Source of the DNA: Actinoallomurus spadix | GTDB taxonomy: Bacteria; Actinomycetota; Actinomycetes; Streptosporangiales; Streptosporangiaceae | Direction: 5' to 3' | Length of the DNA: 64,000 bases | Assembly: GCF_024055725.1 (NCBI RefSeq) | Contig: NZ_JAMXMX010000012.1 | Span: 124,001-188,000, forward strand | In this document: in pieces, positions 8,873-18,220 of the stretch | How positions within the stretch are numbered: the stretch's first letter is position 1 | How the letters are laid out: every line of letters begins with the position of its first letter | Program-made: the position numbers and the translations under genes | The notes under the pieces: generated by a model | Seen by the model: the letters and a program-made list of their open reading frames with translations, nothing else | Databases searched by the model: none | What the model was told of the DNA's origin: nothing

Positions 8873-9577
8873 ATGCTCGCCGTTCTCGACGGTCCCGTAC
8901 GCGTGGCGTACGACCTCGTCACCGGACTCGCGTCCGCCCTGCATCCGCTCACCGGGGACCTCAGCGCGGCCCTGGCCATCGTCGTCTTCACCGCCGGGGT
9001 CCGCCTCGCCCCCCACCCGCTCACCCGCCGCCAGGCCGCCGCCGACCGTGCCCGCCGCCGGCTCGCCCCGCAGGTCGGCGCGCTGCGCGAGCGTCATCGC
9101 GACGACCCGCTCCGCGCTCAGCAGGAGGTGACCGCGCTGTACCGTGCCGAGGGCACGTCGGCGTTCGCCGGCATCGGCCCCGCCCTGGTGCAGATGCCGG
9201 TCTTCGCCGTCGTCTACCGGCTGTTCCTGTCCCCGGCCGTCGGCGGCCACGCCAACCTGCTGCTCGCCGACACCCTCTTCGGCGTGCCGCTGGGGAGCCG
9301 GTGGCTCACGTCCGCCGGCGCCTTCGGCCCGCACGGCCTCGTCTTCCTCGCCCTGTTCGTCCTGCTGGCGGCGGTGGCCTGGTGGGCGTCACGCCGGATG
9401 CACACCGGTCAGGCGATCCCGGCCGGGCCGGCCGGCCGGGTGATGCGCCTGCTGCCGTTCGGCACCGTCGCGATCGCCGCGTACGTCCCCCTGGCGGCCG
9501 GCCTGTACCTGCTGACATCGACCGCGTGGAGCACCGCCGAACGCGCCCTCCTGTGGCGCGGGGGCGCCTCGGGCTGA
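8873..9577 (+). CDS. Short YidC/Oxa1-family membrane protein insertase
   Basis: Membrane insertase-like protein, 234 residues from ATG 8873. It has the YidC core: a first helix, a cytosolic basic hairpin (RQAAADRARRRLAPQVGALRE), then GIGPALVQMPVFAVVYRLFLSP and further helices, ending WRGGASG. It lacks the long periplasmic domain of Gram-negative YidC and the C-terminal extension of the main actinobacterial copy, so it is probably a second, specialised paralogue paired with the DUF6412 gene. The Arg expected in the hydrophilic groove is not obvious in the first helix. selC follows within 15 bp. Confidence 0.85.
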   Translation: MLAVLDGPVRVAYDLVTGLASALHPLTGDLSAALAIVVFTAGVRLAPHPLTRRQAAADRARRRLAPQVGALRERHRDDPLRAQQEVTALYRAEGTSAFAGIGPALVQMPVFAVVYRLFLSPAVGGHANLLLADTLFGVPLGSRWLTSAGAFGPHGLVFLALFVLLAAVAWWASRRMHTGQAIPAGPAGRVMRLLPFGTVAIAAYVPLAAGLYLLTSTAWSTAERALLWRGGASG

Positions 9578-9591
9578 GTAGGCTCTGCGGC

Positions 9592-9687
9592 GGAGGCGGG
9601 AGGGTGCCTGGTGGCCCTCATGGTCTTCAAAACCATTGGACGGCGCTCGGCGTCGTCGGCGGGTTCGATTCCCGTGCGCCTCCGCCA
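9592..9687 (+). tRNA. selC: Selenocysteine tRNA (anticodon UCA)
   Basis: A 96-nt tRNA-Sec with encoded CCA. Acceptor GGAGGCG (9592-9598) pairs with CGCCTCC (9677-9683) and the discriminator is G9684. The D region has a GGTGCC-like arm with a TGGT loop. The anticodon stem ATGGT/ACCAT closes loop CTTCAAA, placing TCA at positions 34-36. The long variable arm ACGGCG/CGTCGT has a five-base loop, and the T arm is GCGGG-TTCGATT-CCCGT. Length and architecture match E. coli selC (95 nt). The eighth acceptor pair, usual in bacterial tRNA-Sec, appears to be a G-G mismatch (9599/9676). Confidence 0.93.
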
Positions 9688-9934
9688 CCGGTTCCCTGTC
9701 GCGCTGACACGGGAGGCCCTCGACCGGGACGTGCGGCACGTCTACGTGCTCCACGACCCGAACCAGGACGGCGGGAGTGAGCCGCACGTCCTCGAGGATG
9801 GCGTCCTCCGGCAGGCCGGTCCGCTCCAGGCAGTGGACGAGGTGCCGTTCGAAGACCGGTGATTTCCCCGATTCCCGGCCGTGGCGGGCGGCGGACACTG
9901 TGCTTCCCGACCCCTGTTCCCCAGGAGGCATCCC

Positions 9935-11446
9935 GTGCGCCCACTCGTTCGGTTCCCGCGGCGGCGGTCGGTCGCCGCGGTGCTGGCAGCGATGCTCTGC
10001 GCCGTCTTCCTCGCCGCCCCGCCCGCCCGGGCCACGGGCCGCCCGGCCATCACGGTGCCGCCCGGCGGCGGCCACGGCTTCCCGTTCCTCGCCGCGGCGG
10101 AGGACCTCGGCTCGTTCGGTTACACCGAGAGCGAGTACTTCATCACGGGCACCGCCACGGCCTACGCGCCGTCCGGGATCTGGACCTCGGACGGCCGATG
10201 GGGCGTTCGTCCGTCCCTCCGCGCGCCGTACCGGACGCGGATCCTCGTCCGCCGGCCGACCGACCCGGCGAAGTTCAACGGCACCGTCGTGGTCGAGTGG
10301 CTCAACGTCAGCGGCCAGCTCGACCTCTCCCCGGACTACTGGTTCGCACGCGACGAACTGCTGCGCCATGGCTACGCCTGGGTCGGCGTCTCGGCACAGG
10401 CGGTCGGCGTGAACGGCGGCCTCGGGCAGATCCACGGTCTCAAGGGCTGGGACCCGGCGAGGTACGGCACCCTCTTCCATCCCGGCGACGCCTTCGCGTA
10501 CGACATCTTCTCCCAGGCCGGGCAGGCGCTGCGCGCCCCGGACGGGCCCGACCCGCTCGGCGGCCTGCGCGTCAGGACGCTGCTCGCCGACGGCGAGTCG
10601 CAGTCGGCCGGGTTCATGACGACGTACGTCGACGCCGTGCAGCCGGTGGCGGGGGTCTACGACGGCTTCATGATCCACAGTAACGGCGCCGTCGCCGCGC
10701 CCATCACCGGAAACGCCGCCGACATGCTGCTGGTGCCGAACCCGTCCCGGATCCGGACCGACCTGTCGGTGCCGACCTTCGTGGTGCTCACCGAGACCGA
10801 CGTCCCGCTCGCGTCCGCAGCCCGGCAGCCGGACACGAACCGCGTCGTGCACTGGGAGCTGGCCGGTACCTCGCACGGCGACCAGTGGGCGTACGACCTC
10901 GGCGATCCGACGGTGCAGAAGTCGGCGGGCTCCGCCGCGCCCCAGCCCGGCTGCGCGGCGGGGTCGGCCCCGTACAACGACGGGCCTGGCCACTACGCGA
11001 TGAACGCCGCGTTGCGCCACCTGACCGGCTGGGCGCAGGGCGGGCCCCGGCCGCCGGGCGGGCCGGTGCTGAACACCGACGCGCGTGACCCGAGCACCGG
11101 CCTGGCCACCGGCGGGATCCGGCTGCCCGACGTCGCGGTGCCGACCCGCACGCTCACCGGGCTGCGGGACACCAGCGGCAGCGGCGTCTTCTGCGGCCTG
11201 TACGGCGCCCGCGATCCGTGGAACGGCGACGCCGACCCCTGGGACCGGCATGATGCCGGTGACCCGTCCGACCCGGCTGCTCCGCTGACCACCGAGCCGG
11301 TGCTCAGCCGGCTCTATCCGACGCACGAGGACTACGTGGGCAAGGTGCGGGCGGCCGCGCAGGCCTCCGTGACCGCCGGGTACCTCCTGCCGGAGGACGC
11401 CACCACGATCGTCACCGCCGCGCAGAATTCCGCCATCGGCGGCTGA
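9935..11446 (+). CDS. Secreted alpha/beta-hydrolase-domain protein (PF20091-like)
   Basis: 503 residues from GTG 9935, chosen because AGGAGG (9923-9928) lies six bases upstream. The N-terminus is a Sec signal (MRPLVRFPRRRSVAAVLAAMLCAVFLAAPPARA). The mature protein matches the actinobacterial alpha/beta hydrolase domain group: NGTVVVEWLNVSGQLDLSPDY, then a nucleophile elbow DGESQSAGFMT with the candidate serine, and TSHGDQWAYD, which may supply the histidine. Substrate unknown; an extracellular esterase or lactonase role is inference. Confidence 0.8.
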   Translation: MRPLVRFPRRRSVAAVLAAMLCAVFLAAPPARATGRPAITVPPGGGHGFPFLAAAEDLGSFGYTESEYFITGTATAYAPSGIWTSDGRWGVRPSLRAPYRTRILVRRPTDPAKFNGTVVVEWLNVSGQLDLSPDYWFARDELLRHGYAWVGVSAQAVGVNGGLGQIHGLKGWDPARYGTLFHPGDAFAYDIFSQAGQALRAPDGPDPLGGLRVRTLLADGESQSAGFMTTYVDAVQPVAGVYDGFMIHSNGAVAAPITGNAADMLLVPNPSRIRTDLSVPTFVVLTETDVPLASAARQPDTNRVVHWELAGTSHGDQWAYDLGDPTVQKSAGSAAPQPGCAAGSAPYNDGPGHYAMNAALRHLTGWAQGGPRPPGGPVLNTDARDPSTGLATGGIRLPDVAVPTRTLTGLRDTSGSGVFCGLYGARDPWNGDADPWDRHDAGDPSDPAAPLTTEPVLSRLYPTHEDYVGKVRAAAQASVTAGYLLPEDATTIVTAAQNSAIGG

Positions 11447-11596
11447 ACCGGCGCCGTGCGGCCCGTCCGGTTCCGCCCCCGGCACCGTCCGGGGCGGGAC
11501 CGCACGGGCAGCCGCGGTCCGGGTCCGCGTTCGCGAGTCCGCGTCCGTAGGTCCGCGTCGTCGGCCGGGCCGGCGCTTCATCCGGAGCGGCCGTCG

Positions 11597-12838
11597 TCAC
11601 CCGGGAGGGACGATCTTGGCGAGCACCGACGGGACCGGGTCGCCGCCGAGAAGCTCCCGCAGCTCCCGGACGCCCTCGGCTCGCGCGGCCGGGCCGAGGG
11701 AGAGGTGGTGCTCGATCCGCTCGTTGACGGACCTCCGGAACCGCCGGTACAACTCGTCGTCTTCGCGGATCCGGCCGGCGATCCGGACGAGGGCCGCGGT
11801 TCCGGCGAGGTCGTCCTCGGGCACCGGGTGATCCGGCAGAACGTCGGCGAACCGGGCGGCGGAACGGCCGAAGAGGGTGTCGGCCAGCCGCCGCACGGTG
11901 TAGACGTGCGCGTAGTGCTGTTCGGGTAGCGCCAGGGGCAGCCGCCCGAGGGCCACCGCCTCGTGCAGAGCCGTCAGGCCCGGAGCGAGCAGGTAGTCGG
12001 GGACGGCCGCCGCGCGGCGAAGCAGCTCGCGCTGCGGCAGGAGACGGCAGTCGGCGCGACGGCCCGCGACCGAGAACGTCCGCTCTCGTCCGGGACCGTA
12101 CGGCCCACCGCAGACCAGCACCCGCGTGAACCGCGGCCAGTCGCGCAGCAGGTCCGGGAGCCACCGGTGCAGCAGCCGCAGATAGTCGTCGTTCACGTCG
12201 AGGCCCAGCAGGAAGTTCGTGAAGCCGCCGGCGTTAATGAGGAGGTCGCATCCGGGATCGGCGTCCCGCGGCACCGTCCGTACGCCCTCCAGGTCGATGA
12301 TCGAGCCGGTCACGTGGATCTCGGGGCCGGGGCCGAGGGCGGCCATCTCGGCGGCGCGTCCGGGAACGCCGGGGAAGTTCTGCACGACGCTGTGCTCGGC
12401 GAGCAGATGGGCCGCGACGACGCGTTCGTGCGGGGACAGGCCGGCCAGCCGCCGGGTGGCCGCCGCGAAGGACGAGCGTGGCAGACCGGCGCACAGGCGG
12501 TGGACGGCGGCCAGGGGGCGCCGCAGCGACCAGAAGCCGAACAGGCTGTCCACCATGACGGCGGGGCAACCTGCGGTGACGGCCCGCAGGACCAGGTCGG
12601 CCTCCATGACCGAGATGGCCAGGTCGGCGGATCCGACCAGGTCGTCGATGGACGCGGACGCGGTTCCCGGCGGCCGCTCGTGCACCTCGTCGAAGGCGTC
12701 GGCGTTCCGTTGCGCGAACGCGGCCGCCACGCCGTCGCCGACGAACACCCGTTCGTGCCCGGTCAGCAGCCGGGAGACGGCGACGAGCTCGGCCGCCGGG
12801 CCGAAACCGCAGCCCTGTGCCCCCATGATGATCCGCAT
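11597..12838 (-). CDS. MurG-like GT-B fold glycosyltransferase-like protein
   Basis: 413 residues from ATG 12838 (MRIIMGAQGCGFGPAAELVAV). Two Rossmann-like halves are apparent: an N-terminal half with a GxGxxxE-type loop, and a C-terminal half with GGPYGPGRERTF, DYLLAPGLTALHEAVALGRLPLALPEQHYAH and a terminal helix, the pattern of the MurG/UGT nucleotide-sugar domain. Acceptor and donor are unknown. It lies two bases after the alpha/beta hydrolase stop and is surely co-transcribed with it, suggesting a two-gene tailoring unit. The N-terminal open extension to 13354 overlaps that hydrolase and is not used. Confidence 0.6.
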   Translation of the reverse strand: MRIIMGAQGCGFGPAAELVAVSRLLTGHERVFVGDGVAAAFAQRNADAFDEVHERPPGTASASIDDLVGSADLAISVMEADLVLRAVTAGCPAVMVDSLFGFWSLRRPLAAVHRLCAGLPRSSFAAATRRLAGLSPHERVVAAHLLAEHSVVQNFPGVPGRAAEMAALGPGPEIHVTGSIIDLEGVRTVPRDADPGCDLLINAGGFTNFLLGLDVNDDYLRLLHRWLPDLLRDWPRFTRVLVCGGPYGPGRERTFSVAGRRADCRLLPQRELLRRAAAVPDYLLAPGLTALHEAVALGRLPLALPEQHYAHVYTVRRLADTLFGRSAARFADVLPDHPVPEDDLAGTAALVRIAGRIREDDELYRRFRRSVNERIEHHLSLGPAARAEGVRELRELLGGDPVPSVLAKIVPPG

Positions 12839-12840
12839 CG

Positions 12841-13656
12841 TCACCGTTCCCGTGGCGGGGCCGTGGCCGCGAGCACCTCGGCGAGCCGCCCGGCGAAGGC
12901 GACCGGGTGCTTGGCGTATCCCATGTGACCGCCCGGGAAGAGGACCGGCCGGTGGCCGAGCCGCCGGGCGAGGGCGACCGCCGGGCGGTGGACGGCGTAC
13001 GTGCGCGAGTCCTCTCCGCCCGCCATCACGACCCGCTCCGGAATCGCCTCGAGAGCCGTCAGGTCGGGTACGTGGCGGGTGAACGGCCGCATGGCGTGGG
13101 CGAGGAAGAACGCGTCGTTGTCGTAGGCCCGGGGCAGCGCCGGGGCGGGACTGCCGCCGAAGACGGCGCCGAACCTCTTCAGCGCGGCTGCCACCCCCGC
13201 GCGGCCGAAGAGCGCGTGGACGTCGTCGAAGAAGGCCCGGTGCTCGTCGGCGTCCGGCAGCAGCGCCATCGCGGGAGGCTCGTGCACGACGACCCTCTGG
13301 ACCCGGTCCGGCTGGCCGATCACGAGGTCGAGGGCGACGAGCCCGCCTGAGCAACTGCCGAACACGCGGACCGGCTCTCCGCCGGTGGCGACATGATCGA
13401 TCAGACGGGCCGCGTCGTCGGCGTGGACCTCGATCCGCTGGTCGACCGGCGGTCCGTGCAGAGCGCTGCGGGAGTTGCCGCGCGGGTCATAGGAGACCAC
13501 CCGGTGGCGGGCGGCCAGAGCCGCGGCCAGCCCCTCGAACGCCGTGGCGTCGGAGGATCCCGCGGCGATCAGTAACAGCAGCGGGCCCGTCCCGCGCACC
13601 TCGTAGTGCAGGCTCGCACCGGGCACCGTGAGCCTGCCGGTCTCGAAGGCGGCCAT
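12841..13656 (-). CDS. Alpha/beta hydrolase
   Basis: 271 residues from ATG 13656, preferred over ATG 13710 because GGAG stands 5-6 bases upstream and MAAFETGRLTVPGASLHYEVRG is the normal start of this family. Motifs: GSSDATAFEGL oxyanion region, nucleophile elbow GSCSGGLVA, and late GGHMGYAKHP with the catalytic histidine. Cytoplasmic, no signal peptide. The next gene starts two bases downstream. Substrate unknown. Confidence 0.85.
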   Translation of the reverse strand: MAAFETGRLTVPGASLHYEVRGTGPLLLLIAAGSSDATAFEGLAAALAARHRVVSYDPRGNSRSALHGPPVDQRIEVHADDAARLIDHVATGGEPVRVFGSCSGGLVALDLVIGQPDRVQRVVVHEPPAMALLPDADEHRAFFDDVHALFGRAGVAAALKRFGAVFGGSPAPALPRAYDNDAFFLAHAMRPFTRHVPDLTALEAIPERVVMAGGEDSRTYAVHRPAVALARRLGHRPVLFPGGHMGYAKHPVAFAGRLAEVLAATAPPRER

Positions 13657-13818
13657 GACGCTCCAGGGCAGGAGATCCGGGGATGGACCGTCATCATCGC
13701 ACACAGTCACCGAACTTTGCCGGGAAGTGCATGCATGCGGTGAACGGTGTGCTCTGATGGGGCGGCCGGATCACTTACGGACGGTGAGTGACCTGTCACG
13801 GATGACGAAGGAGCCTCC

Positions 13819-14358
13819 ATGGCCGAGCACGGATCATCGGCGCGTGTCCTTGCCACGATGAGCGCCGCGGCGCTCGCGGCGCTCGGGGCGACCGCGCCGA
13901 TCGCGCGCCCCGCCGCCGCGGAGTCACCGGCGCTCCTGCAGTGCCAGGGCACCGAGACCGTCGCCTACCGGCCGGGCGTGCTCCTCCGCCCCCGGAACAT
14001 CCGGATCACGACGAGCGGGCGTTTCGGCTCCTGTGCCGACGGTCAGGGCGCGGTGACCGGCGGGTCGTACGAGGAGCGGTTCACCATCTTCGCCGGCTGT
14101 GATGATCTCCTCGACGGCTTCCACGCCCGGCGAACGTTCCGGTGGAGCACCGGGGACGCGAGCGTGGTCGACGCGACCGGGAGCAGCACCGCCCTGGCCG
14201 GGCAGATCATCACCACGATCAGCGGGCGCGTCGTCCAGGGCCGCTTCCTGGGCAGGACGGCGATCCAGACGATCACCGTCCCGCAGCCGAGTGCGGTGCG
14301 GTGTCTCACGATGGGCCTGACGAGCGCGACGGGGGCGACGACGCTCAGCGTCACCTGA
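13819..14358 (+). CDS. Secreted protein of unknown function
   Basis: 179 residues from ATG 13819 with AAGGAG upstream. Residues 1-34 form a signal peptide (…SAAALAALGATAPIARPAAAES). The mature part has four cysteines (LQCQG, FGSCADG, FAGCDDL, VRCLTMG), probably two disulfides, and beta-rich sequence, like small secreted proteins common in actinomycetes. No family function is recognised. Monocistronic. Confidence 0.7.
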   Translation: MAEHGSSARVLATMSAAALAALGATAPIARPAAAESPALLQCQGTETVAYRPGVLLRPRNIRITTSGRFGSCADGQGAVTGGSYEERFTIFAGCDDLLDGFHARRTFRWSTGDASVVDATGSSTALAGQIITTISGRVVQGRFLGRTAIQTITVPQPSAVRCLTMGLTSATGATTLSVT

Positions 14359-14482
14359 GCCCGGGCGTACGGGAGTCACCGCCGCCCGGCGTTCCGCGCC
14401 CGGCCCGGAGGATCCACTCCGCCGTTCCGCCGTTCCGCCGGTACGGGGAACGGCGCTCAACGCGCGAGCGGGGGAGCGCCGC

Positions 14483-14683
14483 TCAGACGGTGGTGTGGCC
14501 GGTGCACACGTGCTCGAGCGGGGGATCGGCCTGGAGGAGCACCGTGTCGCACCCAGGGCATGCCCACACCCCGTCGGGTATCACGACCTTCCAGGTCGCC
14601 GCGTCGTCGCGGGCGCAGACGAGGTGGTACGCGCGGAGGGGACGGCGGATCAGGGCGCTACAGAAGCTGGCCACACGAGACAT
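14483..14683 (-). CDS. Small putative zinc-ribbon protein
   Basis: 66 residues from ATG 14683 with GGGAG upstream. It has HLVCARDD, WACPGCDTVLL and HVCTGH, so Cys-x-x-Cys plus flanking Cys/His that could bind zinc. No known family. Short and isolated, so coding status is probable but not certain. Confidence 0.5.
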   Translation of the reverse strand: MSRVASFCSALIRRPLRAYHLVCARDDAATWKVVIPDGVWACPGCDTVLLQADPPLEHVCTGHTTV

Positions 14684-14897
14684 TGGGGGGACTCCCGCTG
14701 GACAAACCGTGCCAAATCAAACTCTTCGTCGAGCGTAGCCGACGAGGAGATGGCTCGTGACCAGGGGTTTCATGGGAGCGCGGCGGACGCCGACCGAGGG
14801 CGGCCCCGGGCGGGTCGCCGTGCGCCCCCCGTGAGGGCGGCTCCGGCGTCGCCGTGCCGCCCTCAGGCGGGCGTCCGCGGTCGCGGAAGTCGTCCGG

Positions 14898-15716
14898 TCA
14901 CTGTCCGATCTTGACTCCCGGCTGGCCTTGCTTGTACTCCAGCGGCCGGGTGATCCTCCGGCCCGGGATGTTGGCCGCCGCGCTGTACTTGCCCAGCGGC
15001 AGGATGGTCCGCCCGAAGCTGCCCTCCATCATCATGGCGGCGGCGACGTAGAGCGCGGTGGCGGCGGCCGCCACGAAGAGCCAGCCCGCCACGATGATCG
15101 GCCACGACGCCCCGGCGAAGAAGCCGGCGGCGGTGAGCCCGGACGCGACGGACAGCAGGATGAGCATGAGAGTCAGGCCCATGCTCTGGGCCGTCGCGGC
15201 CAGCGCGCACAGGGCTGTGATCACGCACAGCGCGATGAACCAGAAGGCGAACGGTGGGTTGGCGACCCCGATCCTCGGGGCCAGCACGACGGGGAACGCC
15301 CCCGCGGCGACCATCAGGAACATGAGGCCGAACGCGAGCCAGAACGCCCCCCAGATCCCGTGCACCGCGGTGGCCAGGCCGTCCCGGGCGCGGTAGGACC
15401 ACATGCCCGCCAGTAGTTGCGCGAGCCCGCCGGCGGTCAGGATGAAGGGGAACAGGATCACCGGGCTGAACGCGCCCCCGTACCAACGCGCCATCCACGC
15501 GCCGACCATCATGGTCGCCGTCGCCAACCCGAAGAGACCCAGAATCGACGGTGCCGCGATCGGCTGCAGGAAGATCCGGCTCCGGTCCTGCCAGAACGAG
15601 AACTCGCGCTGCTCGGGCTCCATCTCCCCGCCCGTGGGCGTCCCGGCGGTCTCGTGTCCTCGTGCTCCGGTTCCCGTGGGTCTGTTATAGGCGCCTTGGC
15701 CCCTTGATTCGGTCAT
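14898..15716 (-). CDS. GPR1/FUN34/YaaH (SatP-like) acetate uptake transporter
   Basis: 272 residues, ATG 15716. A 45-residue hydrophilic head (MTESRGQGAYNR…) precedes six membrane helices of the SatP fold. The family motif region appears as IAAPSILGLFGLATATMM, a variant of NPAPLGL. SatP proteins move acetate and succinate with protons; here the substrate is inferred. Divergent from the PP2C-like gene, with 265 bp of comparatively AT-rich DNA between. Confidence 0.82.
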   Translation of the reverse strand: MTESRGQGAYNRPTGTGARGHETAGTPTGGEMEPEQREFSFWQDRSRIFLQPIAAPSILGLFGLATATMMVGAWMARWYGGAFSPVILFPFILTAGGLAQLLAGMWSYRARDGLATAVHGIWGAFWLAFGLMFLMVAAGAFPVVLAPRIGVANPPFAFWFIALCVITALCALAATAQSMGLTLMLILLSVASGLTAAGFFAGASWPIIVAGWLFVAAAATALYVAAAMMMEGSFGRTILPLGKYSAAANIPGRRITRPLEYKQGQPGVKIGQ

Positions 15717-15981
15717 GGCATCCTCCCCCCTAGCTCACGGATGCCCGAATTGTCCATACCGCGAATCCACCCGCCAAAAACCCCTTATGGGCAGATATTG
15801 GCGTATAGACACTTCATTCCCAGTGGTTTCTTCTGTAACGCGAGCCTGTTCCCCGCAGAAGCGGAACCGGAGGGCCGGTAGGCGTGGATCCCGGGGCCGG
15901 GGACTACGGTCGGGTGTCGGCGAACGCCGACGCGGACGAGGCCGCGCCGGCCGGGATCCCGGACCGGAGGACGAGCAGTCG

Positions 15982-16740
15982 GTGCAGATCACTTATGCGA
16001 CCCAGGCGGCCCCCGGCACCGTCAACGAGGACTGTGTGGTGGCCGGCCCGGACTGGGCGGTCGTGCTGGACGGGGCCACCGCGCCCGCCGGCGTGGACAG
16101 CGGATGCGTCCACGACGTCGCGTGGCTGGTGCGGCGGCTCGCGGGCGCACTGGGCGCCCGGCTGGCCGAGGCGGCCGGCGGCTCGCTCCCCGACCTCGTC
16201 GCCGACGCGATCGGCCAGGTCTGCGCGTCCCACGCCGGCACCTGCGACCTGGCCAATCCGGACAGCCCGTCCTCGACCCTCGCGGTGACGCGCCGGCACG
16301 GTGGCCGGGTCGAGTGCCTCGTCCTGGCAGACTCGCCGATCGCGGTACGCGGTCGCGACGGCTCGCTCCAGGTGGTGGAGGACGATCGTCTCGCGCACCT
16401 GCCGGGTGGGCGCCCGTACTCGCTCGAGCAGGTGCGGGCGCACCGGAACCGGCAGAACGGGTTCTGGGTGGCGAGCAGCGCCCCGGAGGCCGCCCACCAG
16501 GCGGTGACGGCGGCCTTCCCGGAGTCGGAGGTCGGCCAGGTGGCGATGTTCACCGACGGAGTGACCCGGTTGATCGACCACTATGGGTACGACTGGCCGG
16601 GGCTGTTCGAGACCGTGCGAACCGGCGGTCCGGCCCACGTCATCGGCCTCGTGCGGCAGGCGGAGCGGGCGCGGCCGATACCGGGGGCGAAGCCGCACGA
16701 CGACGCCACCGCGTTGCTGGCGACCGCGCCGGCCGCCTGA
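15982..16740 (+). CDS. PP2C-like Ser/Thr phosphatase domain protein
   Basis: 252 residues from GTG 15982 (GGAGG about ten bases upstream); the open frame upstream lacks homology. It has the PP2C signposts TVNEDCVVAGPDWAVVLDGATAP at the N-terminus, SSTLAVTRR and LVLADSPIAV in the middle, and MFTDGVTRL and PHDDATALLA at the end. Metal-binding aspartates are seen in VVLDGA, FTDG and HDDAT, though the first motif is ED rather than the classical RxxNED, so activity is likely but unproven. Cytoplasmic. Confidence 0.75.
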   Translation: MQITYATQAAPGTVNEDCVVAGPDWAVVLDGATAPAGVDSGCVHDVAWLVRRLAGALGARLAEAAGGSLPDLVADAIGQVCASHAGTCDLANPDSPSSTLAVTRRHGGRVECLVLADSPIAVRGRDGSLQVVEDDRLAHLPGGRPYSLEQVRAHRNRQNGFWVASSAPEAAHQAVTAAFPESEVGQVAMFTDGVTRLIDHYGYDWPGLFETVRTGGPAHVIGLVRQAERARPIPGAKPHDDATALLATAPAA

Positions 16741-16744
16741 CGGC

Positions 16745-18205
16745 TCAGCTCGCCGCGCCCCGCCGTGCCGTCCGCCGGCGCAGCAGCGGCACGAGCGAGA
16801 CGAGCAGCCCGCCGAGGGCCACGGCCGTGACGAAGACCAGGCCGGGTCGGTACTGCGCGAGCATGGCGGCGGGGGAGTGCGACGCCGGTGTCGTGTCATC
16901 GCCCGTGATGATCGCGGTCGTGACCGCCAGGACCAGCGCGGAGCCGACCTGACCGGCCGTCTGCACGAGCCCGGCGGCCAGACCCTGCTCGTCGTCCCCG
17001 ACCCCCGCCGTCGCCTGCACGTTGATGGACGGGAACCCGAGGGCGAAGCCGGAGCCGAGCAGCAGCACCGTCGGCAGAACGGCCAGGGCGTAGACGGGGT
17101 GCGTGTCGACGCGCAGGAACAGCAGGTAGCCGGCCGACATCGCGGCCAGCCCGCCGACGATGAACCGGCCCGTGCCGAACCGGTCGATCAGCGTGCCCGT
17201 GAACGGTGCGCTGAGTACCACGAGGAGCCCGGCGGGCAGCAGCGCCAGGGCCATCGTCAGCGGCGCCCAGCCGAGAACGGACTGCAGGTAGAGCGTGACG
17301 ACGAACTGGAACGAGGTGTACGAGCCGAGTAGCGCGACGATCCCGAGGTTGGCGCGCACGAGCGTGCCCTTGCGCAGGATGCCCAGCCGGACCAGCGGGT
17401 GCGGGACCCGGCGCTCGACCAGCACGAACGCGCCGAGCAGGACGACGGCGGCGCCGAACAGCGCGAGCGTCACCGGGGCGGTCCAGCCGCGGTCGGGGGC
17501 GGACACCAGGTCGTACACCAGCAGCAGCATCGCCGCCGTCGACGTGAGCGCCCCGAGCACGTCGTGGCCTCCGCCGGAGGCCGGGCGGTCGCGGGGGATC
17601 AGCGACAGGCCGGCGGCGAGCGCGATGAGCGCGATCGGCACGGGCATCAGGAAGGTCCAGCGCCAGCCGATCCCGGTCATGAGCCCGCCGAAGATCAGGC
17701 CGAAGGAGTAGCCGCTGGCCCCGAAGACGGTGTAGATCGAGAGTGCCTTGTTGCGGGCCCGGCCCTCCGCGAACGTCGTGGTGATGATCGACAGGCCGGT
17801 GGGCGCGGTGAAGGCGGCGCTGACCCCCTTGATGAACCGGGTGGCGATCAGGAGCGGACCCGAGTCGACCAGGCCGCCGAGCAGTGAGGCGACGGCGAAC
17901 ACCGCCAGGGCGATCAGGAACACCCGGCGCCGGCCGAGCAGGTCGGCGGTGCGGCCGCCGAGCAGGAGCAGCCCGCCGTAGCCCAGGACGTATCCGCTGA
18001 CGATCCACTGGAGGCTGGAGGTGGTCAGGCCCAGCGCCGTGCCGATGGATGGGAGTGCCACGCCGACCATCGACACGTCGAGGCCGTCGAGGAAGAGGAC
18101 CAGGGAGAGGACGGCCAGGATGCCCCACAGTCGGGCAGGCCACCGCTGAGGTGCGGCCGCGGCGCCGGGAAGCGTGCGTGAGTCTGGGATTGCTGTGGTG
18201 GTCAC
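16745..18205 (-). CDS. MFS multidrug-type exporter (DHA2, 14-helix)
   Basis: 486 residues if started at GTG 18205 (VTTTAIPDSRTL); ATGs at 18226 and 18232 are in frame but lie inside the operator. Motif A GGRTADLLGRRRVF and an antiporter-type motif C region, together with about fourteen hydrophobic segments, place it among DHA2 drug:H+ antiporters. Its divergent neighbour is a MarR regulator, with twin palindromes between them, the usual arrangement for substrate-induced efflux. The drug is unknown. Confidence 0.88.
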   Translation of the reverse strand: MTTTAIPDSRTLPGAAAAPQRWPARLWGILAVLSLVLFLDGLDVSMVGVALPSIGTALGLTTSSLQWIVSGYVLGYGGLLLLGGRTADLLGRRRVFLIALAVFAVASLLGGLVDSGPLLIATRFIKGVSAAFTAPTGLSIITTTFAEGRARNKALSIYTVFGASGYSFGLIFGGLMTGIGWRWTFLMPVPIALIALAAGLSLIPRDRPASGGGHDVLGALTSTAAMLLLVYDLVSAPDRGWTAPVTLALFGAAVVLLGAFVLVERRVPHPLVRLGILRKGTLVRANLGIVALLGSYTSFQFVVTLYLQSVLGWAPLTMALALLPAGLLVVLSAPFTGTLIDRFGTGRFIVGGLAAMSAGYLLFLRVDTHPVYALAVLPTVLLLGSGFALGFPSINVQATAGVGDDEQGLAAGLVQTAGQVGSALVLAVTTAIITGDDTTPASHSPAAMLAQYRPGLVFVTAVALGGLLVSLVPLLRRRTARRGAAS

Positions 18206-18220
18206 GGCAGAGGAAGTTAC

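Noticed and set aside
9592-9700. Attachment site of an integrated element at selC
   Set aside because: No integrase and no second copy of the tRNA 3' end were found in the window.
9611-9862. 83-residue ORF starting inside selC
   Set aside because: It overlaps the tRNA. The part after 9690 reads somewhat protein-like on both strands, so it may be a gene remnant, but nothing recognisable.
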